Assembly: GCA_024364735.1 (NCBI GenBank)
Contig: JAGFNQ010008769.1
Location: 458,594-522,593 of the forward strand
Direction of reading: 5' to 3'
DNA: 64,000 nucleotides
Source of the DNA: Boesenbergia rotunda
Taxonomy: Eukaryota; Streptophyta; Magnoliopsida; Zingiberales; Zingiberaceae
The translations under genes and the position numbers were made by a program. The notes beneath the pieces are model-generated. The model had not been told where the DNA came from. It ran no database searches and saw only the letters and a list, made by a program, of their open reading frames with translations. Positions 51,600 to 63,868 of this stretch are shown here, piece after piece (position 1 is the stretch's first letter; the number at the start of each line of letters is the position of its first letter).

Positions 51600-52740
51600 A
51601 AAGATTAATTCAAACCTTAATTGCTTTAGCACTATCTCTGCTCTAAGTCTTGTCTTTTTTGTTGTGTAGGTGAAAGTGTCTATGAATAATGACTTCTTTC
51701 CATTTTCTTGGTTAAAAAAAATATGGTTAGAAATAATGAAATAGTCTGAAATAGATTAAAAAAATTATTATTCTATTTGTATGCTCATCGATATTGATAG
51801 AGCCTCCAACATATATTATAGATGAATCTCCAGAATTATAAGCTTAATTTAACTTATTTTGTTTACTTTTTTGTTTGCCCTCCCGGTTGCATAAAAATTG
51901 GAGATCCTGGTCTAATTTTTTTCGGTGATACGGGGTAGTTTTTCCCCCTAGTCTTTGCATGATTACGTACATGTTGGATGTGATCCTCACATTTTTCCTA
52001 AATATTCGTTTTATTTCCACCTTTTCACTCCGTTCCCAATTAAATGCTCGCTAGAATAGAAAAACCAATGCATTATATATTCACCTTAATTTCATATATA
52101 AACTGAAAGGGACATATCTTAAACTTAATTTACCAGATTGCGTAGAATTTTCAAATTTATTATAAAGTTACAAATAAAGATCTAAATTGCTTTAGCTCTA
52201 TGTCCGCTCCAAGTTTTGTCCTTTTTTTTTTTTGAAATGTGCATGTGAAAGTGTCTATGAATAATGACTCCTTCCCATTTTCTTGGTCTAAAAAAACACT
52301 GTTAGAAATAATGAAATAGTCTGAAATAGATTAAAAAATTAGTGAAAAAGTTAAAAAATTACTAATCTATGTGTATGCTCATTGATATTGATAGAGCCTC
52401 CTGCATATATTATAGATGAATCTCCAGAATTATAATTTTAATTTAACTTATTTTGTTTACTTTTTTGTTTGCTCTCCTCGGTTGCATAAAAATTGGAGAT
52501 CTTGGTCTAATTTTTATCAGTGATATACGATGGTTTTCCCTAGTCTTTGCATGATTACGCACATGTCGAATGTGATTCTCACATTTTTTCCTAAAAATTC
52601 TTTTTATTTCCGCCTCTTCACCCAGTTCCCAATTGAATGTTCGCTGGAATGGAAAAACCAATGCGCGCATTATATATTCACTTTAATTTTATATATAAAC
52701 TGAAGGTGATATACCTTAAACATAATCTACCAGATCAGCT
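51600..52740. repeat. Diverged direct duplication of ~0.55 kb
   Basis: Sequence around 51600-52140 recurs at about 52170-52740. Shared words include AAAGTGTCTATGAATAATGA, ATTGATAGAGCCTCC and TATAGATGAATCTCCAGAAT, in the same order with point changes and small indels. No gene; the small minus-strand ORF at 52443-52670 lies in the second copy and is broken in the first. Confidence 0.8.
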
Positions 52741-53598
52741 CTTTTATGGGTGCTAGAGTGCTTATATATGTCAATGAAGTCCCTCCCCAATGCTTTATTA
52801 ATCTTGTGAATAACCCGCACAAAATTTTCATATCTATCATAAAATTACAAACAAAGAATATTAAATAATTATGATATTTAAAAAATTAAAATATTTAATA
52901 GTACTTACGAATCTCCAAGCAGGACTATAGACTCTCAGGTACCTATAAGATCAACAGCTAAGTGCTAGGCTAAAGGAACATGCATGGGTATTGGCAAATG
53001 TACTGGCGAAGGTGCCGGCGACGATGAATAGGAAGGTGCTAACAAAGATGTATGGGAAGATTCTACACCTGAAGGAGGGTCATAGGTCCAATGCTTGGTG
53101 ATAAAGCAGACTGACCAAGAGTATTTCATCTATCCCCACCACGTTGAGACTGCCAATCAAAATTGTTAAGATATAGTAAATAAAAATTTAATGCATAATG
53201 AAAAATATGAAAAAACTTACCATATTTACTAATAGATCAGAGAGTGCGTGAAATAAAACAATAAGATGTCACCTGTAATGACCTATAGGAAAAATATATA
53301 TTACATTAATAGATAAAATATATAAATTTAAGAATGAGACAGTATATAAACAACTAATTGAGCTACGAGTTTTGTAAATTTACGAATTAAAACTAAATTT
53401 ACGCATTAAAAGCATTATTATATGTGAAAATAGAATATTATATTTTTGTTATATTAAAATAACAAAACTTACTGATCATTAAAAATCAAAGTTCTCATTC
53501 TCATTATCATTCTCATCCTCCTCCTCATCATCATTTGATTCATCATCATCATCATCATCATCATCATTCTCATGAATTTCACATTCATTCACGTTTAT
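52741..53598. other. AT-rich region with an Asp/Glu-rich low-complexity stretch
   Basis: No clear gene. At 53480-53590 a (CAT)n-rich stretch would encode, on the minus strand, an Asp/Glu/Asn-rich tail ending at a stop. Plant CACTA transposases often have such acidic tails, but no transposase core is visible. Confidence 0.4.
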
Positions 53599-53628
53599 CA
53601 CTACAATACTGGGATTTTGTAACGTTAG
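53599..53628 (+). mobile_element. Possible CACTA terminal motif
   Basis: CACTACAATACTGGGATTTT resembles the conserved start of plant CACTA (En/Spm) inverted repeats. It is cut off after ~30 bp by the LTR fragment, and its partner end was not found. Confidence 0.35.
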
Positions 53629-53879
53629 TGATAGGGTTGAATAGCCGTGGCAGGCACGTGGGATGAAAAAGCTTTGTGGCAGAATACAACGAGTCTTAGC
53701 GACACATTTTCCAAAGCCCTCGAAACACCCTTGGGAGGAGGAGCCTCTAGGGCCCCCCTCGGGAGGCAGTCCTGGGAAGTCAACCAGAAGATCCCTCCTA
53801 GGATCACCCCGGGAGGTGGGGTCCTGAGGTCACCTCGGGAGCTATAACGCCCGCGATCACCTGGGAGCTATAACACTAA
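53629..53879 (+). repeat. Fragment of a Tat-type LTR
   Basis: Begins TGATAGGGTTGAATAGCC, the sense-strand start of the LTRs at 18917-19621 and 28641-29383, and follows them with divergence for ~250 bp before breaking off. Inverted relative to those copies. Confidence 0.7.
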
Positions 53880-55412
53880 TGTTGATCTTGTTAGTGAGAG
53901 CCCTAGAGCCAATCATATGATGATTACTTTTTGGACTCATTGTATCATATTCTTGTATATATATTTCTTATATATAAAGGCATTTCTTATGGTTATTGTA
54001 CTTATGTGTATTGGTGCCAAATAACTTAGTATAATAACGTCCTTGAGTAGAAGGTTCTTATCTATATCAATCGATTAGTTGAATCGATAGTGAGATGATA
54101 TAGAGAACACTACTTTTAATTATTCCTAGTCAAGTATTAACATTCAAGGACAATGTTAATGCATAGAGACTAGCATGTAGGTCAACATGATGACTTGATC
54201 TCACAAGTCATGGATATGAGATATCAAGTTGACACATGGGTATACATTAGGGAATGTATACTGAATGGCCCGCCATGAGAAAGTATCATGGATCGTTATA
54301 TGAGTGTCATATACTTTCTCATGTGACTATTAGTATGACTATTAGTCCTTAGACCTGAAGTCACCATAGTTCCCTACATAAGGAGTTATGTACTTTGGTT
54401 TCGTCAAACGTCACCCATAACTGGGTGGACTATAAAGGCGATTACTGGGTATGTAACAAATTATGCGGAGGGATGTGAGTGATGTAGATGGGATCTATCC
54501 CTCCTATATGACGGGAGAGATATCATAGTCTTGATAGAGTGAGATCACTAAGTGCATGGCCATGCCCAAATAAGACAATATGAGATATTGAGCTTATTTG
54601 ATTATAGTGAGTCTACTTGGAGTTCAAGACACATAGATTGATTGGAGGATGACACGGTCTATGCTTCATAGAAGATCAATCTAGATATCGAGGATAGAAG
54701 GACGTTGTCACATATTGTGATGGTCACAATTATTAGTCACAATGGTGATGTTGGATCTCGACATTCTTGTAACTTGGGTAGCAATGATGTGTTGCTAGAT
54801 ACCTCTCATTGCTTATGTCCTTAAATAGGTTTAAGGGCATTGTCAACGTTACAAGAACCTATAGGGTCACACACATAGAGCAATAGATGGAGAATAAGTC
54901 CATATGATGGACCGAGAGTAATGAAGTCAAAGTTTGACTTTGGCTAAATATGGAAAGTCCATAAAAGGCAAGTTTGACTTGACTCAAATTAGACAACTTG
55001 AGTTGGACTCGAGTTTGATCCAAGTGTTGGATGAATCTAATCATGGGAGAATAATGAAGTCAAAGTTTGACTTTGGCTAAATATGGAAAGTCCATAAAAG
55101 GCAAGCTTGACTTGACTCAAATTAGACAACTTGAGTTGGACTCGAGTTTGATCCAAGTGTTGGATGAATCTAATCATGGGAGAATAATGAAGTCAAAGTT
55201 TGACTTTGGCTAAATATGGAAAGTCCATAAAAGACAAGTTTGACTTGACTCAAATTAGACAACTTGAGTTGGACTCGAGTTTGATCCAAGTGTTGGATGA
55301 ATCTAATCATGGGAGAATAATGAAGTCAAAGTTTGACTTTGGCTAAATATGGAAAGTCCATAAGAGGCAAGTTTGACTTGACTCAAGCCACATCACCTTG
55401 ACTTGACCAAGT
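53880..55412 (+). repeat. Copia-like LTR, 3' end truncated
   Basis: Begins TGTTGATCTTGTTAGTGAG and resembles a ~2-kb copia LTR (TATA-rich segment TATATATAAAGGC near 53972). It contains the 133-bp tandem repeat and is cut at 55413 by the chromoviral LTR. No coding region. Confidence 0.5.
54915..55395. repeat. 133-bp tandem repeat, 3.5 copies
   Basis: Unit starts with GAAGTCAAAGTTTGACTTTGG at 54923, 55056, 55189 and 55322 (constant spacing of 133). Each unit opens with a palindrome AAAGTCAAACTTTGAC-type core (AGTCAAAGTTTGACT). Copies are nearly identical. Confidence 0.93.
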
Positions 55413-57466
55413 TGTAACGCCCCAAAATTTCCATTTTTAGTTCTTGAAGTCCTTAGAATTATTTAGAAATGGTTTAGAAATATTCTAGATATTTTTAGGA
55501 ATTTTTAGAGTATTTTTATGGAATTTTCCGAGTCCGTTTGGTATTTTTGGAAAAAGAAAAAGAAAATGGAAAAATAATAAAAACGTTTAAGGGCAGCCGG
55601 TGGATTGAACCCGCGACCACCACGAAACAGCCCGCGCGCGCAACCAGCCGGGCTAGGGGTATCAAGCACAACAAGGGACGGAGAGAAGGGTATTTACGGT
55701 ATAGTAGGTTGATCCGACCCTTAAGTATAAATAGCTAATTAAAGAGAGAAGTTTTGTTTCTCTCCTCTCCAAACCCTCACGCCGACCCCCTCTCCTCTCT
55801 TGGGGCGACGCCGACCAACAGCAAGCTCTAGAGGGCCGGCCAAGACTCTTCTCCAAGAGATAATCCTATATTCGGGATCCCCGCGACGAGAGGAACGCGT
55901 AGGCGTGAAGAATTCTCCGAGATCTCAAGTTTCTCCCGAGCTCTAGACGTTAATCTTGGTTGTAAGTCCAAGATATCAATGTAAGTACTGCTCACCTGCA
56001 GTAAGAGGCGGTTTTTCCGCAAGAATTTCCCTTAAAAGTTTTTAAAAGTGATATTTACTTCTTGTTAAGATTTTTGCATGTGATCTTAGTTCATTATATG
56101 CTTATATATTTTATTGAGTGCCCTATATGAGATTAGGGTCCAAGAAAAGCTATGAGAAAAGAAAAGAAAAGATAAAGATAAGAAAAGAAAAGGCCAAGGC
56201 CTTAAGAAATCCCCAAAAGTCAAGACTTAGGGATTTTAGCACGCAAGGTGCTCCAGAAAATGCCAAGGCATTTACAGATAAGAAAAAAAAGAAGAAAAGC
56301 TATTTTATTTTATAAGGCCAGTACCCGGCGTCCAAGGGCGTCGTTAAAGAAATCCAGGTGTCCAATTCCAAGGTCTTGGCCCTGGTAGACCAAGGTCTGC
56401 TCTATTAGGATTGGTGGCTCGCTACCCCAACCTTTTAGGGAACCCGCATATGAGATGGTACTTACATCTTCAGTGGATCCAAGTGATTATTATTTTCAAG
56501 TATATGCTTTAGCAAAGTTTCTAAAGTTTAAAGAGTTTTCAAAAAAAAATAAAAATTAAAGAATAGCTAAAGTTTCAAGTTGAGCCAAGAAAAGTAAATT
56601 GAGAATTATTAATGCTTGAGTATGCATGTTTTGAGTTATACATGTTCTTAGTTTTCTTTCAAGCATATAAGTATCTCATATGAATTTCATATTGATCAAG
56701 AAGAATGTTTGCACATTTCGAGATTTTGTGAGCTAGATAGTACTTACTAAGCTTTTGCTTATTAGTTGCATTTCCTCTTGCTGCAGGTAAAGGTAAAGGC
56801 AAACAATTCTGAAGGAAGGCGACAAGGCGGTGCTGAGTGACGTGTGTGTGGTGGCTGACCTTGGAGAGGTCCTTGGGATAAGAGGAATAAAAGACTCCAA
56901 ATCCATTGGGTTATAGAGTCTTAGTTTAAGTTAGATTATATAGAATTTATCTAAGTATTTGAGTTATAGATATTTCGCATTCATGTTCCATAATGCTTAG
57001 TAATATTATAGAACCTTGCGTGATGACTTTAAATGGGTAGCATTACTTGTAAAGTTGCATTTATTTTCTCCACGAATTTTTAGAGAAAGGAAGTGTGCCA
57101 TCGCATCATGCATGACCATTAAAGTTAGGATGTCATTCTTAGATGGGTTGCATAAAGTTCCGCATTTTAGTTCTGCATTTTTAGTCGCGCATTGGAGGAC
57201 GACACAGGCTGGCCGTGCCATCCAGCACGGGCGCACGGCCGTGCTCCCTCGAGGCACGGGCGTGCTCTTAGGAGGAATTATAGGCACGGGCGTGCTCTTC
57301 AGCACGCCCTGGGCGTGCCGTCCACTTGCGAATCTCAGGTGACCCGCACGGGCGTGTCAGTCAACACGCCCTGGGCGTGTTCGCCCCTGTCCAGAGATAG
57401 CAGGATTGGCCGAGTAGTAGAGAAAGTAACGGTCCGTCTAAAGGTAGGAGAAGGCGGGTCGCTACA
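55413..57466 (+). repeat. Chromoviral (Tekay/Del-type) LTR, complete
   Basis: Begins TGTAACGCCCCAAAATTTCC and ends GGGTCGCTACA, about 2.05 kb. Related copies occur at 58140-59604 (-), 60849-62628 (-) and 63869 onward (+). It has a TATA box AGTATAAATAGC near 55722, a GC-rich leader, and a cluster of GCACG-GG-CGTGC palindromes at 57210-57390. No primer-binding site follows it. Confidence 0.85.
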
Positions 57467-58139
57467 GGACTCGTAGTTGATACTTATTGAAACAAGCCTC
57501 ACCCAACTCAAACTGCCCGTACCAGTCGACTGGTGACGTAGCAGTCGACTGGTACGCCTGTAATCAGAATTACGGGTTTCGGCATTTGCTTCTCAATCCC
57601 ACCATTCATTCAGTTTCGAGCCATATCAAACTATGACACCATTTCTATACTCTATGTCAGATTCCTAAACAATTTAGCCAATCAAACGAAACCATAAACT
57701 TGAATTTAGGACTTTTATGGAAGAAAATAAACTAAACAAGTTTATATAAACTTTAACAATAGAGTTTGTATCAATCTTAACTCCTATGCATTCATAACAC
57801 CAAATACATGTTCTACGACCTTGCTAAAGCATTATGAAATGTGATTGCAACTTTTCTAAACATTTTTAAGCAATAAAAACTTGATTCGAAGGGAAATTGA
57901 TACTATCTTGGCACAAACGCCTTTTTCTCTAACAAAGTATCATTATCTCTAACTACTCACACTTTTACTCATCCAATGCAATCATAAGGATATGTATGCT
58001 AAATGAAATGACATGGAATCTTTACTCTAAGAAATTGAGCATGTAAAACTATCCAAAACTCAAATACTCTATAATCTCCATAAAGCAAGAACTTGAAATT
58101 TGAATAAACTTAAACATTGCAATTCAAATAACTAAATTG
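57467..58139. other. Variable segment between chromoviral LTRs
   Basis: Holds two CCAGTCGACTGG palindromes (57520-57565) and AT-rich sequence. The right part resembles the variable portion of an LTR in minus orientation, so it may be the 3' section of a divergent LTR whose other part is 58140-59604. No gene. Confidence 0.45.
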
Positions 58140-59604
58140 TCTCGTCTCAAAGATCTCTCCATAATCAGCCACCACACACACTCTACTCAGCACCGCCTCG
58201 TCGTCTTCCTTCAGAATTGCTTGCCTTTACCTTTATCTGCAATAAGAGGAAATGCAACTAGTAAGCAAAAAGCTTAGTAAGTACTATCTAGCTCACAAAA
58301 ACTCGAAATATGCAAACATGCTTCTAGATCAAACTGAACATCATATGAGATACTAATATGCTTGAAGGAAAACTAAGAACATGTATAGCTCAAAACATGC
58401 ATACTCAAGCAATAAATAATCTCAAATTACTTTTCTTGGCTCAACTTGAAACTTTAGCTGTTCTCTAACTTTTGAAAACTTTCTGAAACTTTAGAAAACT
58501 TTGCTAAAGCATATACTTGAAAATAATAATCACTTGGATCCACTGAAGACGTAAGTACCATCTCATGCGCGTTCCCTAAAAGGTTGGGGTAGCGAGCCAC
58601 CAATCCTAATAGAGCAGACCTTGGTCTACCAGGGCCAAGACCTTGGAATTGGACACCTGGATTTCTTTAACGATGCCCTTGGACGCCGGGTACTGGCCTT
58701 AGAAAATAAAATAGCTTTTCTTTCTTTTCTTTCTTATCTGTAAATGCCTTGGCATTTTCTGGAGCACCTTGCGTGCTAAAATCCCTAAGTCTTGACTTTT
58801 GGGGATTTCTTAAGGCCTTGGCCTTTTCTTTTCTTATCTTTATCTTCTCTTTTCTTTTCTCATAGCTTTTCTTAGACCCTAATCTCATATAGGGCACTCA
58901 ATAAAATATATAAGCATAGAATGAACTAAGATCACATGCAAAAATCTTAACAAGAAGTAAATATCTCTTTTTTAAAAACTTTTAAGGGAAATTCTTGCGG
59001 AAAAACCGCCTCTTACTGCAGGTGAGCAGTACTTACATTGATATCTTGGACTTACAACCAAGATTGACGTCCAGAGCTCGGGAGAAACTTGAGATCTCGG
59101 AGAATTCTTCACGCCTACGCGTTCCTCTCGTCGCGGGGATCCCGAATATAGGATTATCTCTTGGAGAAGAGTCTTGGCCGGCCCTCTAGAGCTTGCTGTT
59201 GGTCGGCGTTGCCCCAAGAGAGGAGAGGAGGTCGGCGTGAGGGTTTGGAGAGGAGAGAAATAAAACTTCTCTCTTTAATTAGCTATTTATACTTAAGGGT
59301 CGGATCAACCTACTATACCGTAAATACCCTTCTCTCCGTCCCTTGTTGTGCTTGATACCCCTAGCCCGGCTGGTTGCGCGCGCGGGCTGTTTCGTGGTGG
59401 TCGCGGGTTCAATCCACCGGCTGCCCTTAAACGTTTTTATTATTTTTCCATTTTCTTTTTCTTTTTCCAAAAATACCAAACGGACTCGGAAAATTCCATA
59501 AAAATACTCTAAAAATTCCTAAAAATATCTAGAATATTTCTAAACCATTTCTAAATAATTCTAAGGACTTTAAGAACTAAAAATGGAAATTTTGGGGCGT
59601 TACA
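58140..59604 (-). repeat. Chromoviral LTR, minus orientation
   Basis: The complement starts TGTAACGCCCC at 59604 and matches the first ~1.45 kb of the LTR at 55413 with point differences. It is the 3' LTR of the minus-strand pol fragment next to it; a purine tract (complement of ATCCCCCATACC, 59606-59617) lies between. Confidence 0.8.
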
Positions 59605-59639
59605 ATCCCCCATACCTTATAAAAAGTTCGTCCTCGAAC

Positions 59640-60838
59640 TTAGAATAACTCTGGATATCGTTCTCTCATGCTGTCCTCACGTTCCCAAGTAGCCTCTTCA
59701 TGCTTTTGATTCTGCCAGATGACCTTCACTAGTGGCACTTCTTTGTTTCTTAATCTTTTAACTGCTTTGTCCACTATTTGTGTCGGTCTACTCTCATAGC
59801 TAAGATCTTCTTGGATCTGTACTGACTGAGGCTGAATCACTTGGCTAGGGTCGTGAATACACTTCTTTAGCATAGAGACATGAAAGGTACTGTGGATAGC
59901 TGACATATCCTCTGGCAAGTCCAGCTCATAGGCTACTTTCCCAACTCTCTTTATAATCCTGTAGGGTCCTATGTAGCGAGGACTCAGCTTTCCCTTCTTG
60001 CCAAATCTCACCACTCCCTTCATGGGAGCGACCTTGAGAAATACTGAATCTCCAACTTGGAATTCAAGTGGCCTACGGCGTGTGTCAGCATAACTTTTCT
60101 GTCTACTCTGGGCAGTCTCAATCCTCTGGCGGATCGTCTGGATAGCCTGAGTGGTCTCATCTATAAGCTCAGTCTGGCTGTCTAGTCTTGACTCCATCTC
60201 TTTCTTCTCACCAGCCTCTTGCCAACATATGGGTGATCTACATTTCCTGCCATATAATGCCTCATAAGGTGCCATTTTGATAGTGGCCTGATAGCTATTG
60301 TTATAGGCAAACTCAGCTAAGCATAGAAATTTGCACCAACTGCCTTTAAAGTCCAATGCACAAGCCCTGAGCATGTCTTCTAAAATCTGATTTACTCTCT
60401 CTGTTTGTCCATCTGTCTGGGGATGGAAAGTTGTGCTGAACTGAAGTCTGGTGCCTAGGGCGTCTTGAACACACTTCCAAAAATGGGAGGTGAATCGCCC
60501 ATCTCTGTCAGACACGATCGATCTCGGAACTCCGTGAAGCCTGATCACTTCTTTCACGTACAGCTGTGCCAACTGCTCTACCGAATGCGATAACTTGATG
60601 GCTAGGAAGTGGGCAGACTTGGTCAACCTATCCACTATCACCCAGATTGCATCATGTCCATGGGTGGTTCTTGGAAGACCTATGATAAAGTCCATGGATA
60701 TTTCTTCCCACTTCCACTCTGGAATGGGAAGTGGCTGTAGAACTCCTCCTGGCCTCTGGTGCTCTGCTTTGACTCTCTGGCAGGTCAAGCAGGTACTGAT
60801 ATATCTGGCCACGTCTCGCTTGAGTCCAGACCTCTAGA
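59640..60838 (-). pseudogene. Chromoviral integrase and chromodomain (minus strand)
   Basis: Open frame of ~390 codons to a stop at 59640. It has the remnant of the integrase zinc region (C-L-T-C-Q-R-V-K-A-E-H), then catalytic-core Asp in S-M-D-F-I-I-G-L-P and S-D-R-D-G-R-F, and Glu in Q-T-E-R-V-N-Q. A GPY/F-type module (G-K-L-S-P-R-Y-I-G-P-Y) and a C-terminal chromodomain (V-K-V-I-W-Q-N-Q-K-H-E-E-A-T-W-E-R-E) follow. The chromodomain places it in the Tekay/Del chromoviruses, where it steers integration to heterochromatin. The 5' part of pol is deleted. Nearly identical to 62695-63833. Confidence 0.9.
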
Positions 60839-60848
60839 ATCCTCTTGC

Positions 60849-62628
60849 TGTAGCGACCCTCACTTGCACGCCTCTTAATTGACTGACACGCCCGTGCGGG
60901 TCACCTGAGATTCGCCAGTGGACGGCACGCCCAGGGCGTGCTGAAGAGCACGCCCGTGCCTATAATTCCTCCTAAGAGCACGCCCGTGCCTCGAGGGAGC
61001 ACGGCCGTGCGCCCGTGCTGGATGGCACGGCCAGCCTGTGTCGTCCTCCAATGCGCGACTAAAAATGCAGAACTAAAATGCGGAACTTTATGCAACCCAT
61101 CTAAGAATGACATCCTAACTTTAATGGTCATGCATGATGCGATGGCACACTTCCTTTCTCTAAAAATTCGTGGAGAAAATAAATGCAACTTTACAAGTAA
61201 TGCTAACCATTTAAAGTCATCACGCAAGGTTCTATAATATTACTAAGCATTATGGAACATGAATGCGAAATATCTATAACTCAAATACTTAGATAAATTC
61301 TATATAATCTAACTTAAACTAAGACTCTATAACCCAATGGATTATAGAGTCTCTTATTCCTCTTATCCCAAGGACCTCTCCAAGGTCAGCCACCACACAC
61401 ACGTCACTCAGCACCGCCTTGTCGCCTTCCTTCAGAATTGCTTGCCTTTACCTTTACCTGCAGCAAGAGGAAATGCAACTAATAAGCAAAAGCTTAGTAA
61501 GTACTATCTAGCTCACAAAATTTCGAAATGTGCAAACATGCTTCTTGATCAATATGAAATTCATATGAGATACTTATATGCTTGAAAGAAAACTAAGAAC
61601 ATGTATAACTCAAAACATGCATACTCAAGCATTAATAATTCTCAATTTACTTTTCTTGGCTCAACTTGAAACTTTAGCTATTCTTTAATTTTTTTTTTTG
61701 AAAACTCTTTAAACTTTAGAAACTTTGCTAAAGCATATACTTGAAAATAATAATCACTTGGATCCACTGAAGACGTAAGTACCATCTCATATGCGCGTTC
61801 CCTAAAAGGTTGGGGTAGCGAGCCACCAATCCTAATAGAGCAGACCTTGGTCTACCAGGGCCAAGACCTTGGAATTGGACACCTGGATTTCTTTAACGAC
61901 GCCCTTGGACGCCGGGTACTGGCCTTATAAAATAAAATAGCTTTTCTTCTTTTCTTTCTTATCTGTAAATGCCTTGGCATTTTCTGGAGCACCTTGCGTG
62001 CTAAAATCCCTAAGTCTTGACTTTTGGGGATTTCTTAAGGCCTTGGCCTTTTCTTTTCTTATCTTTATCTTTTCTTTTCTTTTCTCATAGCTTTTCTTGG
62101 ACCCTAATCTCATATAGGGCACTCAATAAAATATATAAGCATATAATGAACTAAGATCACATGCAAAAATCTTAACAAGAAGTAAATATCACTTTTAAAA
62201 ACTTTCAAGGGAAATTCTTGCGGAAAAACCGCCTCTTACTGCAGGTGAGCAGTACTTACATTGATATCTTGGACTTACAACCAAGATTAACGTCTAGAGC
62301 TCGGGAGAAACTTGAGATCTCGGAGAATTCTTCACGCCTACGCGTTCCTCTCGTCGCGGGGATCCCGAATATAGGATTATCTCTTGGAGAAGAGTCTTGG
62401 CCGGCCCTCTAGAGCTTACTGTTGGTCGGCGTCGCCCCAAGAGAGGAGAGGGGGTCGGCGTGAGGGTTTGGAGAGGAGAGAAACAAAACTTCTCTCTTTA
62501 ATTAGCTATTTATACTTAAGGGTCGGATCAACCTACTATACCGTAAATACCCTTCTCTCCGTCCCTTGTTGTGCTTGATACCCATAGCCCGGCTGGTTGC
62601 GCGCGCGGGCTGTTTCGTGGTGGTAGCT
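60849..62628 (-). repeat. Chromoviral LTR, minus orientation, truncated
   Basis: On the plus strand starts TGTAGCGACCCTCAC; the complement matches 55413-57466 closely, including the GCACG palindromes (60880-61035). It lacks the first ~225 bp of the LTR, ending abruptly in TTTCGTGGTGG at 62628. Confidence 0.85.
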
Positions 62629-62694
62629 AAAGTAAATTGCCATTCTTTGAGTCGGATCCTAATATTGAGTCTAGGACTTTAGCTATTCTTTGCC
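62628..62694. other. Filler DNA at the inversion junction
   Basis: About 67 bp belong neither to the LTR on the left nor to pol on the right. They contain TAGCTAAAGT and its complement ACTTTAGCTA, and two direct copies of ATTCTTTG. This is the kind of patch expected from end-joining repair. Confidence 0.6.
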
Positions 62695-63833
62695 AGAGAG
62701 TCAAAGCAGAGCACCAGAGACCAGGAGGAGTTCTACAGCCACTTCCCATTCCAGAGTGGAAGTGGGAAGAAATATCCATGGACTTTATCACAGGTCTTCC
62801 AAGAACCACCCATGGACATGATGCAATTTGGGTGATAGTGGACAGGTTGACCAAGTCTGCCCACTTCCTAGCCATCAAGTTATCGCATTCGGTAGAGCAG
62901 TTAGCACAGCTGTACGTGAGAGAAGTAATCAGGCTTCACGGAGTTCCGAAGTCGATCGTGTCTGACAGAGATGGGCGATTCACCTCCCATTTTTGGAAGT
63001 GTGTTCAGGGCGCCCTAGGCACCAGACTTCAGTTCAGCACAGCTTTCCATCCCCAGACAGATGGACAAACAGAGAGAGTAAATCAGATTTTAGAAGACAT
63101 GCTCAGGGCTTGTGCATTGGACTTTAAAGGTAGTTGGTGCAAATTTCTGTGCTTAGCTGAGTTTGCCTACAACAATAGCTATCAGGCCACCATCGGGATG
63201 CCACCTTATGAGGCATTGTATGGCAGAAAATGCAGATCACCCATATGTTGGCAAGAAGCTGGTGAGAAGAAAGAGATGAAGTCGGAACTAGGCAACCAGA
63301 CTGAGCTTATAGGTGAGACCGCTCAGGCTATCCAGATGATCCGCCAGAGGATTGAGACTGCCCAGAGTAGACAGAAAAGTTATGCTGACACACGCCGTAG
63401 GCCACTTGAATTCCAAGTTGGAGAATCAGTATTTCTCAAGGTCGCTCCCATGAAGGGAGTGGTGAGATTTGGCAAGAAGGGCAAGCTAAGTCCTCGCTAC
63501 ATAGGACCCTACAAGATCATAAAGAGGGTTGGTAAGGTAGCATATGAACTGGACCTACCAGAGGATATGTCAGCTATCCACAGTACCTTTCATGTCTCTA
63601 TGCTAAAGAAGTGTATTCACGACCCTAGCCAAGTGATTCAGCCTCAGTCAGTACAGATCCAAGAAGATCTTAGCTATGAGAGTAGACCGACACAAATAGT
63701 GGACAAAGCAGTTAAAAGATTAAGAAACAAAGAAGTGCCACTAGTGAAGGTCATCTGGCAGAATCAAAAGCATGAAGAGGCTACTTGGGAACGTGAGGAC
63801 AGCATGAGAGAACGATATCTAGAGTTATTCTAA
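62695..63833 (+). pseudogene. Chromoviral integrase and chromodomain (plus strand)
   Basis: Runs from C-Q-R-V-K-A-E-H-Q-R-P to the stop at 63833 with the same integrase, GPY/F and chromodomain motifs as the minus-strand copy at 59640-60838. A few residues differ (for example I-I-G-L-P becomes I-T-G-L-P). The open frame starts earlier, inside the filler DNA, so the first ~20 codons are not pol. The 5' pol is missing. Confidence 0.9.
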
Positions 63834-63868
63834 GTTCGAGGACGAACTTTTTATAAGGTATGGGGGAT
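63834..63868 (+). other. Polypurine tract region of the plus-strand chromovirus
   Basis: AAGGTATGGGGGAT lies immediately before the LTR start, preceded by the pol 3' end. Confidence 0.75.

Larger units (their letters stand above)
58140..62628 (-). mobile_element. Internally deleted chromoviral element (minus strand)
   Basis: In minus orientation: LTR (62628-60849), then at once the integrase end of pol (60838-59640), a polypurine tract and a second LTR (59604-58140). Primer site, gag, protease, reverse transcriptase and RNase H are missing, so a deletion joins the LTR end directly to integrase. Confidence 0.7.

Noticed and set aside
55538..56022. Short ORFs repeated at 55538-56315, 58667-59479 and 61925-62578
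   Set aside because: They repeat because they lie in copies of the same chromoviral LTR; no domain and no separate conservation.
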